Below are positions 33,720 through 42,349 of a stretch of 64,000 bases of DNA, in pieces. Below the pieces are notes generated by a model. It saw only the letters and a program-made list of their open reading frames with translations. It had not been told where the DNA came from and did not search any database. Both the position numbers and the translations under genes were made by a program. The first letter of the stretch is position 1. Each line of letters opens with the position of its first letter. The DNA lies in NCBI GenBank assembly GCA_910575405.1, contig CAJTER010000004.1, positions 83,002-147,001 on the forward strand, given 5' to 3'. The DNA comes from Clostridia bacterium. Lineage in GTDB: Bacteria > Bacillota > Clostridia > Peptostreptococcales > Anaerovoracaceae.

Positions 33720-34444
33720 TGGTAGATAAATTTGTCACATCGTGTGTAGCTTTCCGTATATTCTACAATTGTCCCCTCTTCATCAAAGCCAATCAGCTCC
33801 GTATAATATACTGGTTCCCTTTTTTCAAGCTCCAGATAGCCCCGCTCCTTTTCTGATGCTTCTATAATCTGCAGCTTCTGCATAAAGTTTTTAGGCATAT
33901 GGGAGATGGAATCCATATAATCGTAAAGAGAAATTGTTTCAAAATCAATTTCATCCATTTCTGGAAACAGCTGCGCTGGAACATAGGTATACTCTACAGC
34001 AATTGGCTCATCGTTCCCATAGCGTATTCTGTGAAGCACATAAACTTCCGTATCCTTTTCCAATCCTAACCTGTATGAAAAAAATTTCCCTGTTATGATT
34101 CCCTTTGTCAGAACTTTACTTGCTATTTTGGCCCCGTGGTTTTTTACAATTGCAGTAATTCCTGAATTTCCCCTTTCTGAAAGATAATTCAGATCCATCC
34201 GATCCACCACATTTTTTTGCACAAAGGTTCCGCTTCCCCGAACCCGATATAAATATCCCTTTTTCACCAGTTCTCTCAGAGCATATTGAACCGTCATTCT
34301 GGAAACGCCATACATAGCTGCCATTGTACGCTCGCTATGTATCCGTTCTCCCGGCAGATAGTCCCCGTTTTCTATTTTTCGAATAATACTTTTCTGGATC
34401 TGAGCGGATGAAGTTTCTTTTTCTATATCCTTTTGTGTCACCAT
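33701..34444 (-). CDS. GntR/HutC family regulator (FrlR-like), UTRA domain
   Basis: A 247-aa repressor-type regulator. Winged helix at about 10-80: GERIHSERTMAAMYGVSRMT, VQYALRELVKKGYLYRVRGS, GTFV; UTRA effector domain at about 95-245. UTRA domains bind sugar phosphates or similar small molecules, which fits control by a phosphorylated fructosamine. It follows the second gntR gene by 7 nt and ends at the hairpin at 33693. Confidence 0.88.
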   Translation of the reverse strand: MVTQKDIEKETSSAQIQKSIIRKIENGDYLPGERIHSERTMAAMYGVSRMTVQYALRELVKKGYLYRVRGSGTFVQKNVVDRMDLNYLSERGNSGITAIVKNHGAKIASKVLTKGIITGKFFSYRLGLEKDTEVYVLHRIRYGNDEPIAVEYTYVPAQLFPEMDEIDFETISLYDYMDSISHMPKNFMQKLQIIEASEKERGYLELEKREPVYYTELIGFDEEGTIVEYTESYTRCDKFIYQFDAIV

Positions 34445-34451
34445 ATATTAA

Positions 34452-35273
34452 TCACCTGCCCATATGTTTTTTTGTTTTTACTTCATCGCTGATAAACTGT
34501 ACCTTTTCCTTGAGTATGATATCATCAAAATATTCAATCAGGCGATTTCTCCTGTCATACACAAGCCCTTCGTAACGCATAACCGGATGAAGTCTTGTAG
34601 TGTGCAGCAGCTCCGATTCCAGGCCATTTGCATAAACTGCCGTAACCCGCTCTTCGGAACGGGCAATATAAATCCTATACTTTTTGCGAAATGTGGCATA
34701 GATGGATTTGTTATGGACATCCTCTTCTCTCAGCCCTGGAACTAAATCGCAGCGAATATGAGTACGCTCTAGTGACATAGGATGACTGCCCGCAAAGCGC
34801 AGCCGCATAATTCGATATACCTGGCTGTCCTCCTGCAAAGCCGTTTTTTGAGCCATCTTTTCTGAGACATAAATTTTTTCAAAGGTCAGCAGCTTCACAT
34901 AGGTGGATTTTCCCATTTGTTCAATGAGTGACTTTCGGGAGCCATAGGCATTCAGATCAAAAGCAACCCGCCTGGGCGCAACAAAATATCCTGATCGCTC
35001 TTTTGAAATGATGCTTCCCTTATCCATGAGAATTTGCAGCGCACTCCGCACTGTGCCCCGCTGTACGCCGAACTCTTCTGCCAGACTCCGTTCGGAAGGA
35101 AGACGCATCCCCTCCTGATAGTTCTCCGTCTCCATCCTATACTCCAGTTCTTTGGCAAGGAGAACATCTAAAGTCAGTACCCGCTTTGCCTTCCGCTTTT
35201 CAATAAGCTGTCCCAAAGCCAAATGCCCCTTCCGCAAGGCAGGTTTTTGCCGAAAAATCCGCCGCAAATTCAA
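34452..35273 (-). CDS. GntR/HutC family regulator with UTRA domain, N-terminus uncertain
   Basis: A 273-aa frame. Winged helix at about 33-102 (RLPSERSLAEEFGVQRGTVR, ILMDKGSIISKERSGYF), UTRA at about 115-265. The furthest start (TTG 35273) has no good ribosome binding site and makes the first 25 codons overlap frlD by 74 nt; no ATG occurs before the domain, so a later non-ATG start near 35180 is possible. The basic N-terminal extension may therefore be untranslated. Two diverged GntR proteins in one operon suggest separate effectors or operons. Confidence 0.75.
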   Translation of the reverse strand: MNLRRIFRQKPALRKGHLALGQLIEKRKAKRVLTLDVLLAKELEYRMETENYQEGMRLPSERSLAEEFGVQRGTVRSALQILMDKGSIISKERSGYFVAPRRVAFDLNAYGSRKSLIEQMGKSTYVKLLTFEKIYVSEKMAQKTALQEDSQVYRIMRLRFAGSHPMSLERTHIRCDLVPGLREEDVHNKSIYATFRKKYRIYIARSEERVTAVYANGLESELLHTTRLHPVMRYEGLVYDRRNRLIEYFDDIILKEKVQFISDEVKTKKHMGR

Positions 35274-36051
35274 AAGCCCGTTTTATCATCTCCTCAGACG
35301 CAGCCTTTTCTCTGCCATATCCCCCGTTCATAAGCGCTATTACAAAAGCTGTGAAAAACGAGTCGCCTGCACCCATTGTATCCACCGGCTCCACCAGCTT
35401 TACCAGACCCGGGTATTCCCTGCTTCCATCCCACAGGCTCTGGCCTTTCGCACCCTTTGTAATGAGCACCAGCTTTGTTCCCAGGGCAGTAACCGTTTCT
35501 CTCAATTTCTCTGCCTCTTTCCGATCCATTTCTTCTGCGGAAAACAAGGCTATATCAATATATGGACATACTTTTTCCAGGTATTCATCTGTGCGATATT
35601 CGGCTTCTGCAGAAAAATCATATGTACGTACTGCGGAAAAGTCCCTGAGTTTTTTCATTTCATCCTCCATACACCCGTAGCAGCCGCAGTGTATCAGTTC
35701 AAAGCCCTTCAGATACTCCACAGCTTCATCGGAAAGGACTAGTGTCCGATACTCACCTTCTCCATAACTGCAGCCCTGAAAGACCCGATCTCCTTCTTCC
35801 AGCAGAACATCGCACCGCTCTGTAGCAAGGCCACTACAAAGAGGTGAGCAGGATACATCTACCCCAATCTCCTTCAGAGAATCATAAACCAATCTTCCCT
35901 CCTTATCATCTGCAATCACACCCAAATATGCAGAATCTGCCCCGCACTGCTCTGCGTATACAGCAAAATTTACAGCATTTCCTCCTGGGAACATAATTCG
36001 TTTATTGATATAGCGATCTACAACATTATCTCCCATTCCTACTACTTTCAT
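35200..36051 (-). CDS. frlD: Fructosamine 6-kinase (FrlD-type PfkB)
   Basis: A 283-aa PfkB/ribokinase-fold kinase that phosphorylates fructosamines at C6 with ATP. Start MKVVGMGDNVVDRYINKRIM and FPGGNAVNFAVYAEQCGA strongly resemble E. coli FrlD (GDNCVD..., SGGNAVNVAVY). DRVFQGCSYGEGEY corresponds to the FrlD DRVFGDYTEGV segment. PfkB signature 2 VDTMGAGDSFFTAF carries the catalytic D230. It precedes two regulators on the same transcript. Together with FrlB it supplies both enzymes of the pathway. Confidence 0.85.
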   Translation of the reverse strand: MKVVGMGDNVVDRYINKRIMFPGGNAVNFAVYAEQCGADSAYLGVIADDKEGRLVYDSLKEIGVDVSCSPLCSGLATERCDVLLEEGDRVFQGCSYGEGEYRTLVLSDEAVEYLKGFELIHCGCYGCMEDEMKKLRDFSAVRTYDFSAEAEYRTDEYLEKVCPYIDIALFSAEEMDRKEAEKLRETVTALGTKLVLITKGAKGQSLWDGSREYPGLVKLVEPVDTMGAGDSFFTAFVIALMNGGYGREKAASEEMIKRAFEFAADFSAKTCLAEGAFGFGTAY

Positions 36052-36120
36052 AGTTTCCGCCTCCTCATATTTTTCCTAATTGTAACACAAAACAAGCCTG
36101 ACTTCTACGAAAATAAACTC

Positions 36121-36161
36121 AGACTGCACGCAAACAGCTTTGTTTTGTTCACATGCAGTCT
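36121..36161 (-). terminator. Terminator of the MATE gene
   Basis: AGACTGCA... / ...TGCAGTCT hairpin 20 nt past the MATE stop, followed on the minus strand by GAGTTTATTTT. Confidence 0.5.
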
Positions 36162-36180
36162 TTCTGCGTCTTACCTTATC

Positions 36181-37533
36181 TCATGCTCCGCTTCCGCGGT
36201 ACAGCAGATCGTAATGGTATTCGTCCTTATACCGCCTAAACATAAACAGCGCTAGGCCCGTAGTCGTGATCTCTGCAAAAGCCAGTGCCAGCCATACGCC
36301 GTGAAGCCCGAAGAACCAGGACAGGAGAAAGGCTCCTATGATGACCATGATCAGGGCCCGGGACAGAGAAATCAGAGCGGAAATTTGCCCGTTTCCATAA
36401 GCTGTAAAAAAGCCGGAGGCAAATACATTGATTCCTGTAAACAAAAATGCCGCGGATAAATAGCGAATACCAACTTCTGCCATTTCGTATACGGGTGTTC
36501 CCTTTTCCTCAAAAGCCATGGCTATGTACGGAGCGCCGATAAAGCACAAAATCGCCAGCACGACGGAGGATGAGAGCATGAAGACTCTGGAATATTTGAG
36601 GAACACATTGACCTTCAGATATTCCTTTGCCCCATAAAAATAGCTGATAAGAGGCGCTACCCCCGTAATATACCCCAGGTGAACGGATATGAGCAGGTAA
36701 TGGGTGTTGAGGACTACGCTCAGAGCCGCGACACCATCCTCTCCCGCAAGGCGCAACACGATCATATTAAAGAAAAAGGTCGTAATTCCTGCCGAGGATT
36801 CGGTTACCATTTCTGAAGAACCGTTGAGCATGGAGTTGGCTACATATTTTCCGTCCCACTTGGGAAGTACCAGCTTTAGCTTTGTATCCTGAAAAACGAA
36901 ATATGCCGCACCCACGATCATAACGGTTGCCATGCCGGCTAGTGTTGCCCAGGCAGCTCCTTTGATGCCCCAGTCGCATAGTACGATAAATACATAATCA
37001 AGACCCAGATGTACAATGCCTCCCGAAAGGTAGAGCATCAATGTAAATCCCGGCCTGCCGTCGACGCGGATAAAATATTCAAACAGCACTCCCAGAAATG
37101 CGGCAGGTGTTGCCAGCAGCAGAATCTGAGCATACTCTCTGCAGTAATCCCACAGTAGCTCCGTTGCCCCTAAAAAGCGGATGATGGGCTCAATAAAGAT
37201 AAACCCTGCAAGAATCATAAAGATTCCAATTGCTGCCGATACCAGACAGATGAGGGTAAATTTTTCATTCGCCTCTCTTTGCTTTCCTTCCCCCATTTTA
37301 ATGGCCACAATGGCGCTGGATCCTGCCGCCAGCATAACGGAAATTCCCCAGACCAGCCCCTGTATGGGATAGACGATGGAAAGAGACGCCAGAGCATCGG
37401 AGCCTACAAAGTTTGCTACAAAAATGCTGTCCACTGTATAATAAAGTCCGATTACCACCAGCATGATGACCGACGGAGCTACGAATTTTGCAAAAGTTCC
37501 TGTTTTCACGCCATTATCAAATAAATGTTCCAT
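36181..37533 (-). CDS. MATE family efflux transporter
   Basis: A 450-aa, 12-span cation/drug antiporter: start of first bundle FVAPSVIMLVVIGLYYTVDSIF, GLVWGISVMLAAGSSAIVAI, and the second bundle from about 235. It exports cationic or aromatic compounds in exchange for Na+ or H+. Divergent from a MerR regulator; a MerR-type promoter with a stretched spacer (37659-37689) points toward this gene. Confidence 0.93.
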   Translation of the reverse strand: MEHLFDNGVKTGTFAKFVAPSVIMLVVIGLYYTVDSIFVANFVGSDALASLSIVYPIQGLVWGISVMLAAGSSAIVAIKMGEGKQREANEKFTLICLVSAAIGIFMILAGFIFIEPIIRFLGATELLWDYCREYAQILLLATPAAFLGVLFEYFIRVDGRPGFTLMLYLSGGIVHLGLDYVFIVLCDWGIKGAAWATLAGMATVMIVGAAYFVFQDTKLKLVLPKWDGKYVANSMLNGSSEMVTESSAGITTFFFNMIVLRLAGEDGVAALSVVLNTHYLLISVHLGYITGVAPLISYFYGAKEYLKVNVFLKYSRVFMLSSSVVLAILCFIGAPYIAMAFEEKGTPVYEMAEVGIRYLSAAFLFTGINVFASGFFTAYGNGQISALISLSRALIMVIIGAFLLSWFFGLHGVWLALAFAEITTTGLALFMFRRYKDEYHYDLLYRGSGA

Positions 37534-37658
37534 TGGGTATCACGCTCCTTTCCGCCTTTCAATCCCCTTTTTTCTCTGCTGCACATCTGAGTCATGAAAC
37601 TTCCTGAAATTCTGAATAATCAAATATGCTTTTATCTTATTTTTTTATCTCTGAAAAT

Positions 37659-37689
37659 ATGATAAAGTATACGGTAACCATATAGTCAA
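37659..37689 (-). promoter_or_regulatory. MerR-type promoter of the MATE gene with central dyad
   Basis: On the minus strand TTGACT (37684-37689), a 19-bp spacer, and TATCAT (37659-37664). The spacer and edges form the dyad A-x-TATA-x-GGTAACC-x-TATA-x-T (37666-37686). A 19-bp spacer with a central operator is the hallmark of promoters twisted into activity by MerR proteins. Confidence 0.7.
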
Positions 37690-37705
37690 TAGGAGGGATA
37701 GAAAA

Positions 37706-38527
37706 TTGGGGGAAAATTTAAAAAATTATTTTACAACCGGTGAATTTGCGCGGCTGTGCAATGTAAAAAAGCAGACTCTGTTTCACTATGATGATGTGGG
37801 AATTCTGCGGCCTGATATTGTGGGGCAAAACGGCTACCGCTACTATTCTTATAACCAGCTGGAGGTTTTTTTTACCATTTCTATGCTAAAAGAATTGGAT
37901 ATGCCCCTTGTAGAAATCAAGAACTACCTGGATCACAGGAGTCCCCAGGCCTTTTTGGAGCTTTTAAAGAAGCAGCAGCAGGAGGCTGACGAAAAGATAA
38001 AGGAGCTTCAGTGGCTAAAGCGCTTTCTCCATACAAAGACAGAACTGACAAAGGAAGGGCTTTCCATTCCTATCGGAGAAATCCTGCTGGAAAACCGCCC
38101 GGAGGAATACTTTCTGGTAACAGAATACAAAGGGGAGGATGAAGATAAAACAATTGCGGCTGCTGTGGCGCAGCATCTGAATTTTTGTCACAGTCTGGAT
38201 ATCTACAGTGCTTATACAGTAGGCGGCATGGTTCCTGTTGAAAGTCTTGAATCTGAGGGAAATTATGTATATTCTCATTTTTTCACAAAGGTCAGCAGCG
38301 GTAAATTTCCCGCTGCCACAGTCCGTCCGGCTGGTATTTTTGCCGTATGCTGTGATGATGAAGGCTACAGCAATGTAGAGCACATATGCATCCAGCTCCT
38401 GCAATATGCGAAGGAGCATGGATTTCAGCCAGGCTCCCATATTTATGAGGATATTCTGCTGGATGAAATGTCCGTAAACGGGTATGATAACTATACCCTG
38501 AAGCTGTCGCTGCCGCTGCTGAAATAA
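37706..38527 (+). CDS. MerR family regulator with GyrI-like effector domain (BmrR-like)
   Basis: A 273-aa regulator: winged helix FTTGEFARLCNVKKQTLFHY and YDDVGILRPDIVGQNGYRYYSYNQ; dimer coiled coil at about 80-115; C-terminal GyrI/SOUL-like ligand domain at about 120-270. Starts at TTG 9 nt after AGGAGG. Predicted to bind cationic drugs or metabolites and activate the divergent MATE gene. Confidence 0.88.
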   Translation: MGENLKNYFTTGEFARLCNVKKQTLFHYDDVGILRPDIVGQNGYRYYSYNQLEVFFTISMLKELDMPLVEIKNYLDHRSPQAFLELLKKQQQEADEKIKELQWLKRFLHTKTELTKEGLSIPIGEILLENRPEEYFLVTEYKGEDEDKTIAAAVAQHLNFCHSLDIYSAYTVGGMVPVESLESEGNYVYSHFFTKVSSGKFPAATVRPAGIFAVCCDDEGYSNVEHICIQLLQYAKEHGFQPGSHIYEDILLDEMSVNGYDNYTLKLSLPLLK

Positions 38528-38538
38528 CAGCAGCGGCA
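38511..38538. terminator. Hairpin between converging merR and dnaJ
   Basis: Perfect 11-bp TGCCGCTGCTG / CAGCAGCGGCA with 6-nt loop overlapping the merR stop codon. No strong T run on either side, so a weak bidirectional terminator. Confidence 0.45.
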
Positions 38539-38555
38539 ACGGTCCTTCTTATATT

Positions 38556-39713
38556 TTAGCTGAAAAATTCCTTCACAGAGTCCATAAAGCTGCTCTTCTT
38601 GCTGTAGCATTCCTGCTTTACTTCCTTTGCCATATGCTGAATGGCCTTTTTCTGCTTGCCGTTTAATTTCGTCGGAACTTCCAGGATGACTCTTACATAG
38701 AGGTCGCCCTTTCTGCTGGAACGAATGGACTTGATCCCTTTATTTTTCAGCCTAAACACGGTATTGGGCTGTGTTCCTGCCGGTACCTTGTAGGAAACCT
38801 TTCCATCAAGGGTCGGTACTGTAATGTCATCTCCCAGAGCGGCCTGTTCAAAGGTAATCGGAATTTCCAGCCACAGATCCTGCCCTCTTCTTTCAAAGAG
38901 CTTGTGGGGTTTTACCGTTAATACTACATACAGATCGCCGTTTGGCCCGCCGTTGCTGCCGGGTTCTCCCTGGCCTTTGATGGAAATAACGGATTCGTTG
39001 TCCACGCCTGCCGGGATATCAACAGAAATAGTAACCGTCTTTCTCACCTTGCCGGTTCCGCCGCAGTCATCGCAAGGATGCTCGTTAACCTGCCCAGTTC
39101 CGCCGCAATCCGGACACGGAGAAGAACTCTGGAATGTGCCAAAGGGAGTCCGCTGCGTTGAGCGGATTTCTCCCGTTCCGCCGCATTTTGAGCAGGTGGT
39201 CTTGGAAGTGCCCGGCTGAGCGCCGCTGCCCTTACAGGTTTCGCATTCTACATATTTGCTGATCTGTATCTCTTTTTTTGTACCAAAAGCAGCCTCTTCA
39301 AAGGTAATGGTCATGGCCTTCTGAAGATCGTTGCCCTTAATGGGGCCGTTTCTTCTTCTCTGGCGTGAGCCGCCGCCTCCAAACATACCTCCGAACATGT
39401 CAAAGATATCTTCAAAGCCGCCTGCACCGCCAAAACCACCGAATCCTCCAAAACCGCCGTCTCCGCCGAATCCGGCATTGGGATCTACTCCCGCATGGCC
39501 GAACCGGTCATACTTGCTCTTTTTGTCAGGATCGGACAAAACGCTGTAAGCTTCATTGACTTGTTTGAACTGCTCCTCAGCCTCTTTGTCCCCCGGGTTT
39601 CTGTCAGGATGATACTTCATAGCCATCTTGCGGAATGCCTTTTTGATTTCATCATCACTGGCGCCCTTTTTCAGTCCAAGGACTTCGTAGTAATCTCTTT
39701 TATTTTCTGCCAT
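38556..39713 (-). CDS. dnaJ: Chaperone DnaJ (Hsp40)
   Basis: A 385-aa type I J-protein: J domain (residues 1-70, HPD in [10 protein letters not shown]), Gly/Phe linker GGFGGFGG..., four CxxCxGxG zinc repeats ([32 protein letters not shown]) and the C-terminal substrate domains. Stimulates the DnaK ATPase. Last gene of the hrcA operon. Confidence 0.98.
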   Translation of the reverse strand: MAENKRDYYEVLGLKKGASDDEIKKAFRKMAMKYHPDRNPGDKEAEEQFKQVNEAYSVLSDPDKKSKYDRFGHAGVDPNAGFGGDGGFGGFGGFGGAGGFEDIFDMFGGMFGGGGSRQRRRNGPIKGNDLQKAMTITFEEAAFGTKKEIQISKYVECETCKGSGAQPGTSKTTCSKCGGTGEIRSTQRTPFGTFQSSSPCPDCGGTGQVNEHPCDDCGGTGKVRKTVTISVDIPAGVDNESVISIKGQGEPGSNGGPNGDLYVVLTVKPHKLFERRGQDLWLEIPITFEQAALGDDITVPTLDGKVSYKVPAGTQPNTVFRLKNKGIKSIRSSRKGDLYVRVILEVPTKLNGKQKKAIQHMAKEVKQECYSKKSSFMDSVKEFFS

Positions 39714-39749
39714 TGATTCTTTTCCTCACTCTAAGTAATATACTCGCTG

Positions 39750-39777
39750 AGAGCACTCCCTGTAAAAGGAGTGCTCT
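39750..39777 (-). other. Intergenic stem-loop between dnaK and dnaJ
   Basis: Perfect AGAGCACTCC / GGAGTGCTCT stem with an 8-nt loop, extended by further pairing on both sides, and no T run after it. This is more likely a processing or stability element in the dnaK-dnaJ mRNA than a full terminator. Confidence 0.5.
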
Positions 39778-39786
39778 GGCTGAGTT

Positions 39787-41673
39787 TTATTCGTTGTCTT
39801 TCTTGTCTTCGTCTACTACTTCATAATCGGCATCCACTACATTGTCGCCCGCAGGTCCGCCTGCTGCACCGCCGCCGGCCTGGCCGGCATTCGGATCAAA
39901 TCCTGCTGCATCCGGGCCTGCTCCCTGCTGTTGCTGCTGTGCCTGCTGATACATTTTAGCCGAAATTGCGTGGAACTGCTGTGTCAGTTTTTCCGTCTTG
40001 TCTTTAATCTCTTCGATGTTGCTTCCTTCCAGAGCCTTAGACAGTTCTTCCTTAGCTGTTGTAACGGCAGTCTTTTCTTCCTCAGACAGACTTCCTTCAA
40101 TCTCCTTCAGGTTCTTCTCCGTTTCATATACGAGAGTTTCTGCCTGGTTCCTTACTTCGACTTCTTCTTTTCTCTGTTTATCTTCCGCAGCATACTGTTC
40201 TGCTTCCTTGACCTTTGCCTGGATTTCATCGTCAGACAGCTTTGTGGAAGATGTGATAGTAATGCTCTGTTCTTTTCCAGTACCCATATCCTTGGCGTGT
40301 ACATTTACGATGCCATTAGCATCAATGTCGAAGGTAACTTCGATCTGCGGTACTCCCCGTGGGGCTGGAGGAATGCCGGTGAGCTGGAAGCGTCCAAGGG
40401 TCGTATTTCCGGAAGCCATCTCCCGTTCACCCTGCATAACGTGGATATCTACGGCAGTCTGGTTGTCTGCGGCAGTTGAGAAAATCTGGCTCTTCTTTGT
40501 CGGGATGGTCGTATTTCTCTCAATCAGCTTTGTAGCCACACCGCCTAAAGTCTCAATGGACAGGGACAGCGGAGTTACGTCCAGCAGAAGTACATCGTTT
40601 ACTTCTCCAGTCAGTACACCTGCCTGAATGGCAGCTCCGATAGCAACGCATTCGTCCGGGTTGATTCCCTTGAACGGATCTTTTCCCGTTACTCTCTTAA
40701 CCGCTTCCTGAACAGCCGGAATTCTCGTGGAACCGCCTACCAGGATTACCTTGGAAATATCATTGTTGGTTACGCCTGCATCGTTCATTGCCTTCTGCAT
40801 TGGCTCAATTGTCTTCTGTACCAGGTCGGAAGTCAGCTGATCAAACTTAGCTCTTGTCAGATCCACGTTCATGTGCAGCGGACCATCCTGATTTACAGTA
40901 ATAAACGGCAGGTTGATATTAGTTGTCTGTGCGCTTGACAGCTCTTTCTTTGCTTTTTCAGCAGCTTCCTTCAGTCTCTGCAGCGCCATTTTGTCGTTTC
41001 TCAGATCAATGCCGTTTTCCTTTGCAAAGGTGTCTGCCAGATAGTTCAGAACTGCTTCGTCAAAGTCGTCGCCGCCCAGTTTGTTGTTTCCGTTTGTAGC
41101 CAGTACTTCAAATACACCGTCCCCCAGCTCTAGGATGGATACGTCGAAAGTACCGCCGCCCAGGTCATATACCAGGATCTTGTGCTGTGCTTCATCCTTG
41201 TCAAGTCCGTATGCCAAAGAAGCTGCCGTCGGCTCATTGATGATTCTCTTTACATCAAGTCCTGCGATCTTTCCTGCGTCCTTTGTTGCCTGCTTCTGGC
41301 TGTCTGTAAAGTAAGCGGGTACTGTGATAACCGCTTCTGTTACTGTTCCGCCCAGGTAACTTTCTGCATCTGCTTTCAGCTTGCTGAGGATCATTGCGGA
41401 AATGTCCTGCGGTGTGTATTTTTTATCATCAATCCCTACTGTATGGTCAGTACCCATATGTCTCTTGATGGAAGCAATGGTTCTGTCCGGATTTGTGATA
41501 GCCTGTCTCTTCGCAGTTTCACCGATGAGACGCTCACCATTTTTGGCAAATCCCACTACAGACGGGGTCGTTCTGTTTCCTTCTGCATTTGCAATTACAA
41601 CCGGTTCTCCCCCCTCTAATACGGCTACGCACGAGTTGGTTGTACCAAGGTCAATTCCTATTACTTTTCCCAT
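39787..41673 (-). CDS. dnaK: Chaperone DnaK (Hsp70)
   Basis: A 628-aa Hsp70: [20 protein letters not shown], linker region [19 protein letters not shown], substrate domain, helical lid, Gln/Gly-rich tail ending [17 protein letters not shown]. Folds nascent and stressed proteins with DnaJ and GrpE. Lies between grpE and dnaJ, 118 nt after grpE. Confidence 0.98.
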   Translation of the reverse strand: MGKVIGIDLGTTNSCVAVLEGGEPVVIANAEGNRTTPSVVGFAKNGERLIGETAKRQAITNPDRTIASIKRHMGTDHTVGIDDKKYTPQDISAMILSKLKADAESYLGGTVTEAVITVPAYFTDSQKQATKDAGKIAGLDVKRIINEPTAASLAYGLDKDEAQHKILVYDLGGGTFDVSILELGDGVFEVLATNGNNKLGGDDFDEAVLNYLADTFAKENGIDLRNDKMALQRLKEAAEKAKKELSSAQTTNINLPFITVNQDGPLHMNVDLTRAKFDQLTSDLVQKTIEPMQKAMNDAGVTNNDISKVILVGGSTRIPAVQEAVKRVTGKDPFKGINPDECVAIGAAIQAGVLTGEVNDVLLLDVTPLSLSIETLGGVATKLIERNTTIPTKKSQIFSTAADNQTAVDIHVMQGEREMASGNTTLGRFQLTGIPPAPRGVPQIEVTFDIDANGIVNVHAKDMGTGKEQSITITSSTKLSDDEIQAKVKEAEQYAAEDKQRKEEVEVRNQAETLVYETEKNLKEIEGSLSEEEKTAVTTAKEELSKALEGSNIEEIKDKTEKLTQQFHAISAKMYQQAQQQQQGAGPDAAGFDPNAGQAGGGAAGGPAGDNVVDADYEVVDEDKKDNE

Positions 41674-41791
41674 AATTACCTCTCCTTTTCTCTATTTTCA
41701 TGTATTTTAATTTTTAATGATTAACAAGGTTATTGATTATTTTACTCAATTTTGTTCAGACAAACCGTCTGCCTGCTCTTTTCCTTCAAAA

Positions 41792-42349
41792 TTAACTTGC
41801 CACCCGCACCATGGATGGTCGGATCACCTTTCCATTAAGTGTATATCCCTTTTGCATGACTCCGGAAACGGTTCCGCTTTCATATTCATCCGTATCCTCA
41901 TTCATGACCGCATTGTGAAAGTTGGGATCAAATTCTTCACCCAGAGCAGGTATTTCCTTGAGCCCTGCTTTTTCCAAAACATCAAAGAGCTGTTTGAAAA
42001 TCATCTCCATGCCTTCTTTAAAGCTCTTATCTTCGCCTTCATGTTCCAGAGCTCTTTCAAAATTATCCAAAACAGTCAAAAGCTCAGTTGCCAGCTTTTC
42101 ATTGGCATAAGAATAAATATCGCTTTTTTCCTTTTCAACTCTTTTTTTGTAGTTTTGAAAATCAGCCATCAGGCGCATGTAGCGGGAGCTTTCATCCTCT
42201 TTTGGCTCTGTCTGTTCCTTTTGCTCCTCCTTCTTGTCCTCGCCTTCCGTCTGTACATCTTCTTTTTCCTCTTCCTGAAGCTCTTCTTCACATGGCTCCT
42301 GTTCTTCTCCGGTCATCTGTTCTTCCCGGTCCTTTGGATCCTTAGTCAT
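41792..42349 (-). CDS. grpE: Nucleotide exchange factor GrpE
   Basis: A 185-aa protein: long acidic Glu/Lys-rich N-terminal coil (1-60), YMRLMADFQNYKKRVEKEK, and the beta-wing ending MQKGYTLNGKVIRPSMVRVAS. Its ATG overlaps the hrcA stop by 8 nt. Releases ADP from DnaK. Confidence 0.97.
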   Translation of the reverse strand: MTKDPKDREEQMTGEEQEPCEEELQEEEKEDVQTEGEDKKEEQKEQTEPKEDESSRYMRLMADFQNYKKRVEKEKSDIYSYANEKLATELLTVLDNFERALEHEGEDKSFKEGMEMIFKQLFDVLEKAGLKEIPALGEEFDPNFHNAVMNEDTDEYESGTVSGVMQKGYTLNGKVIRPSMVRVAS

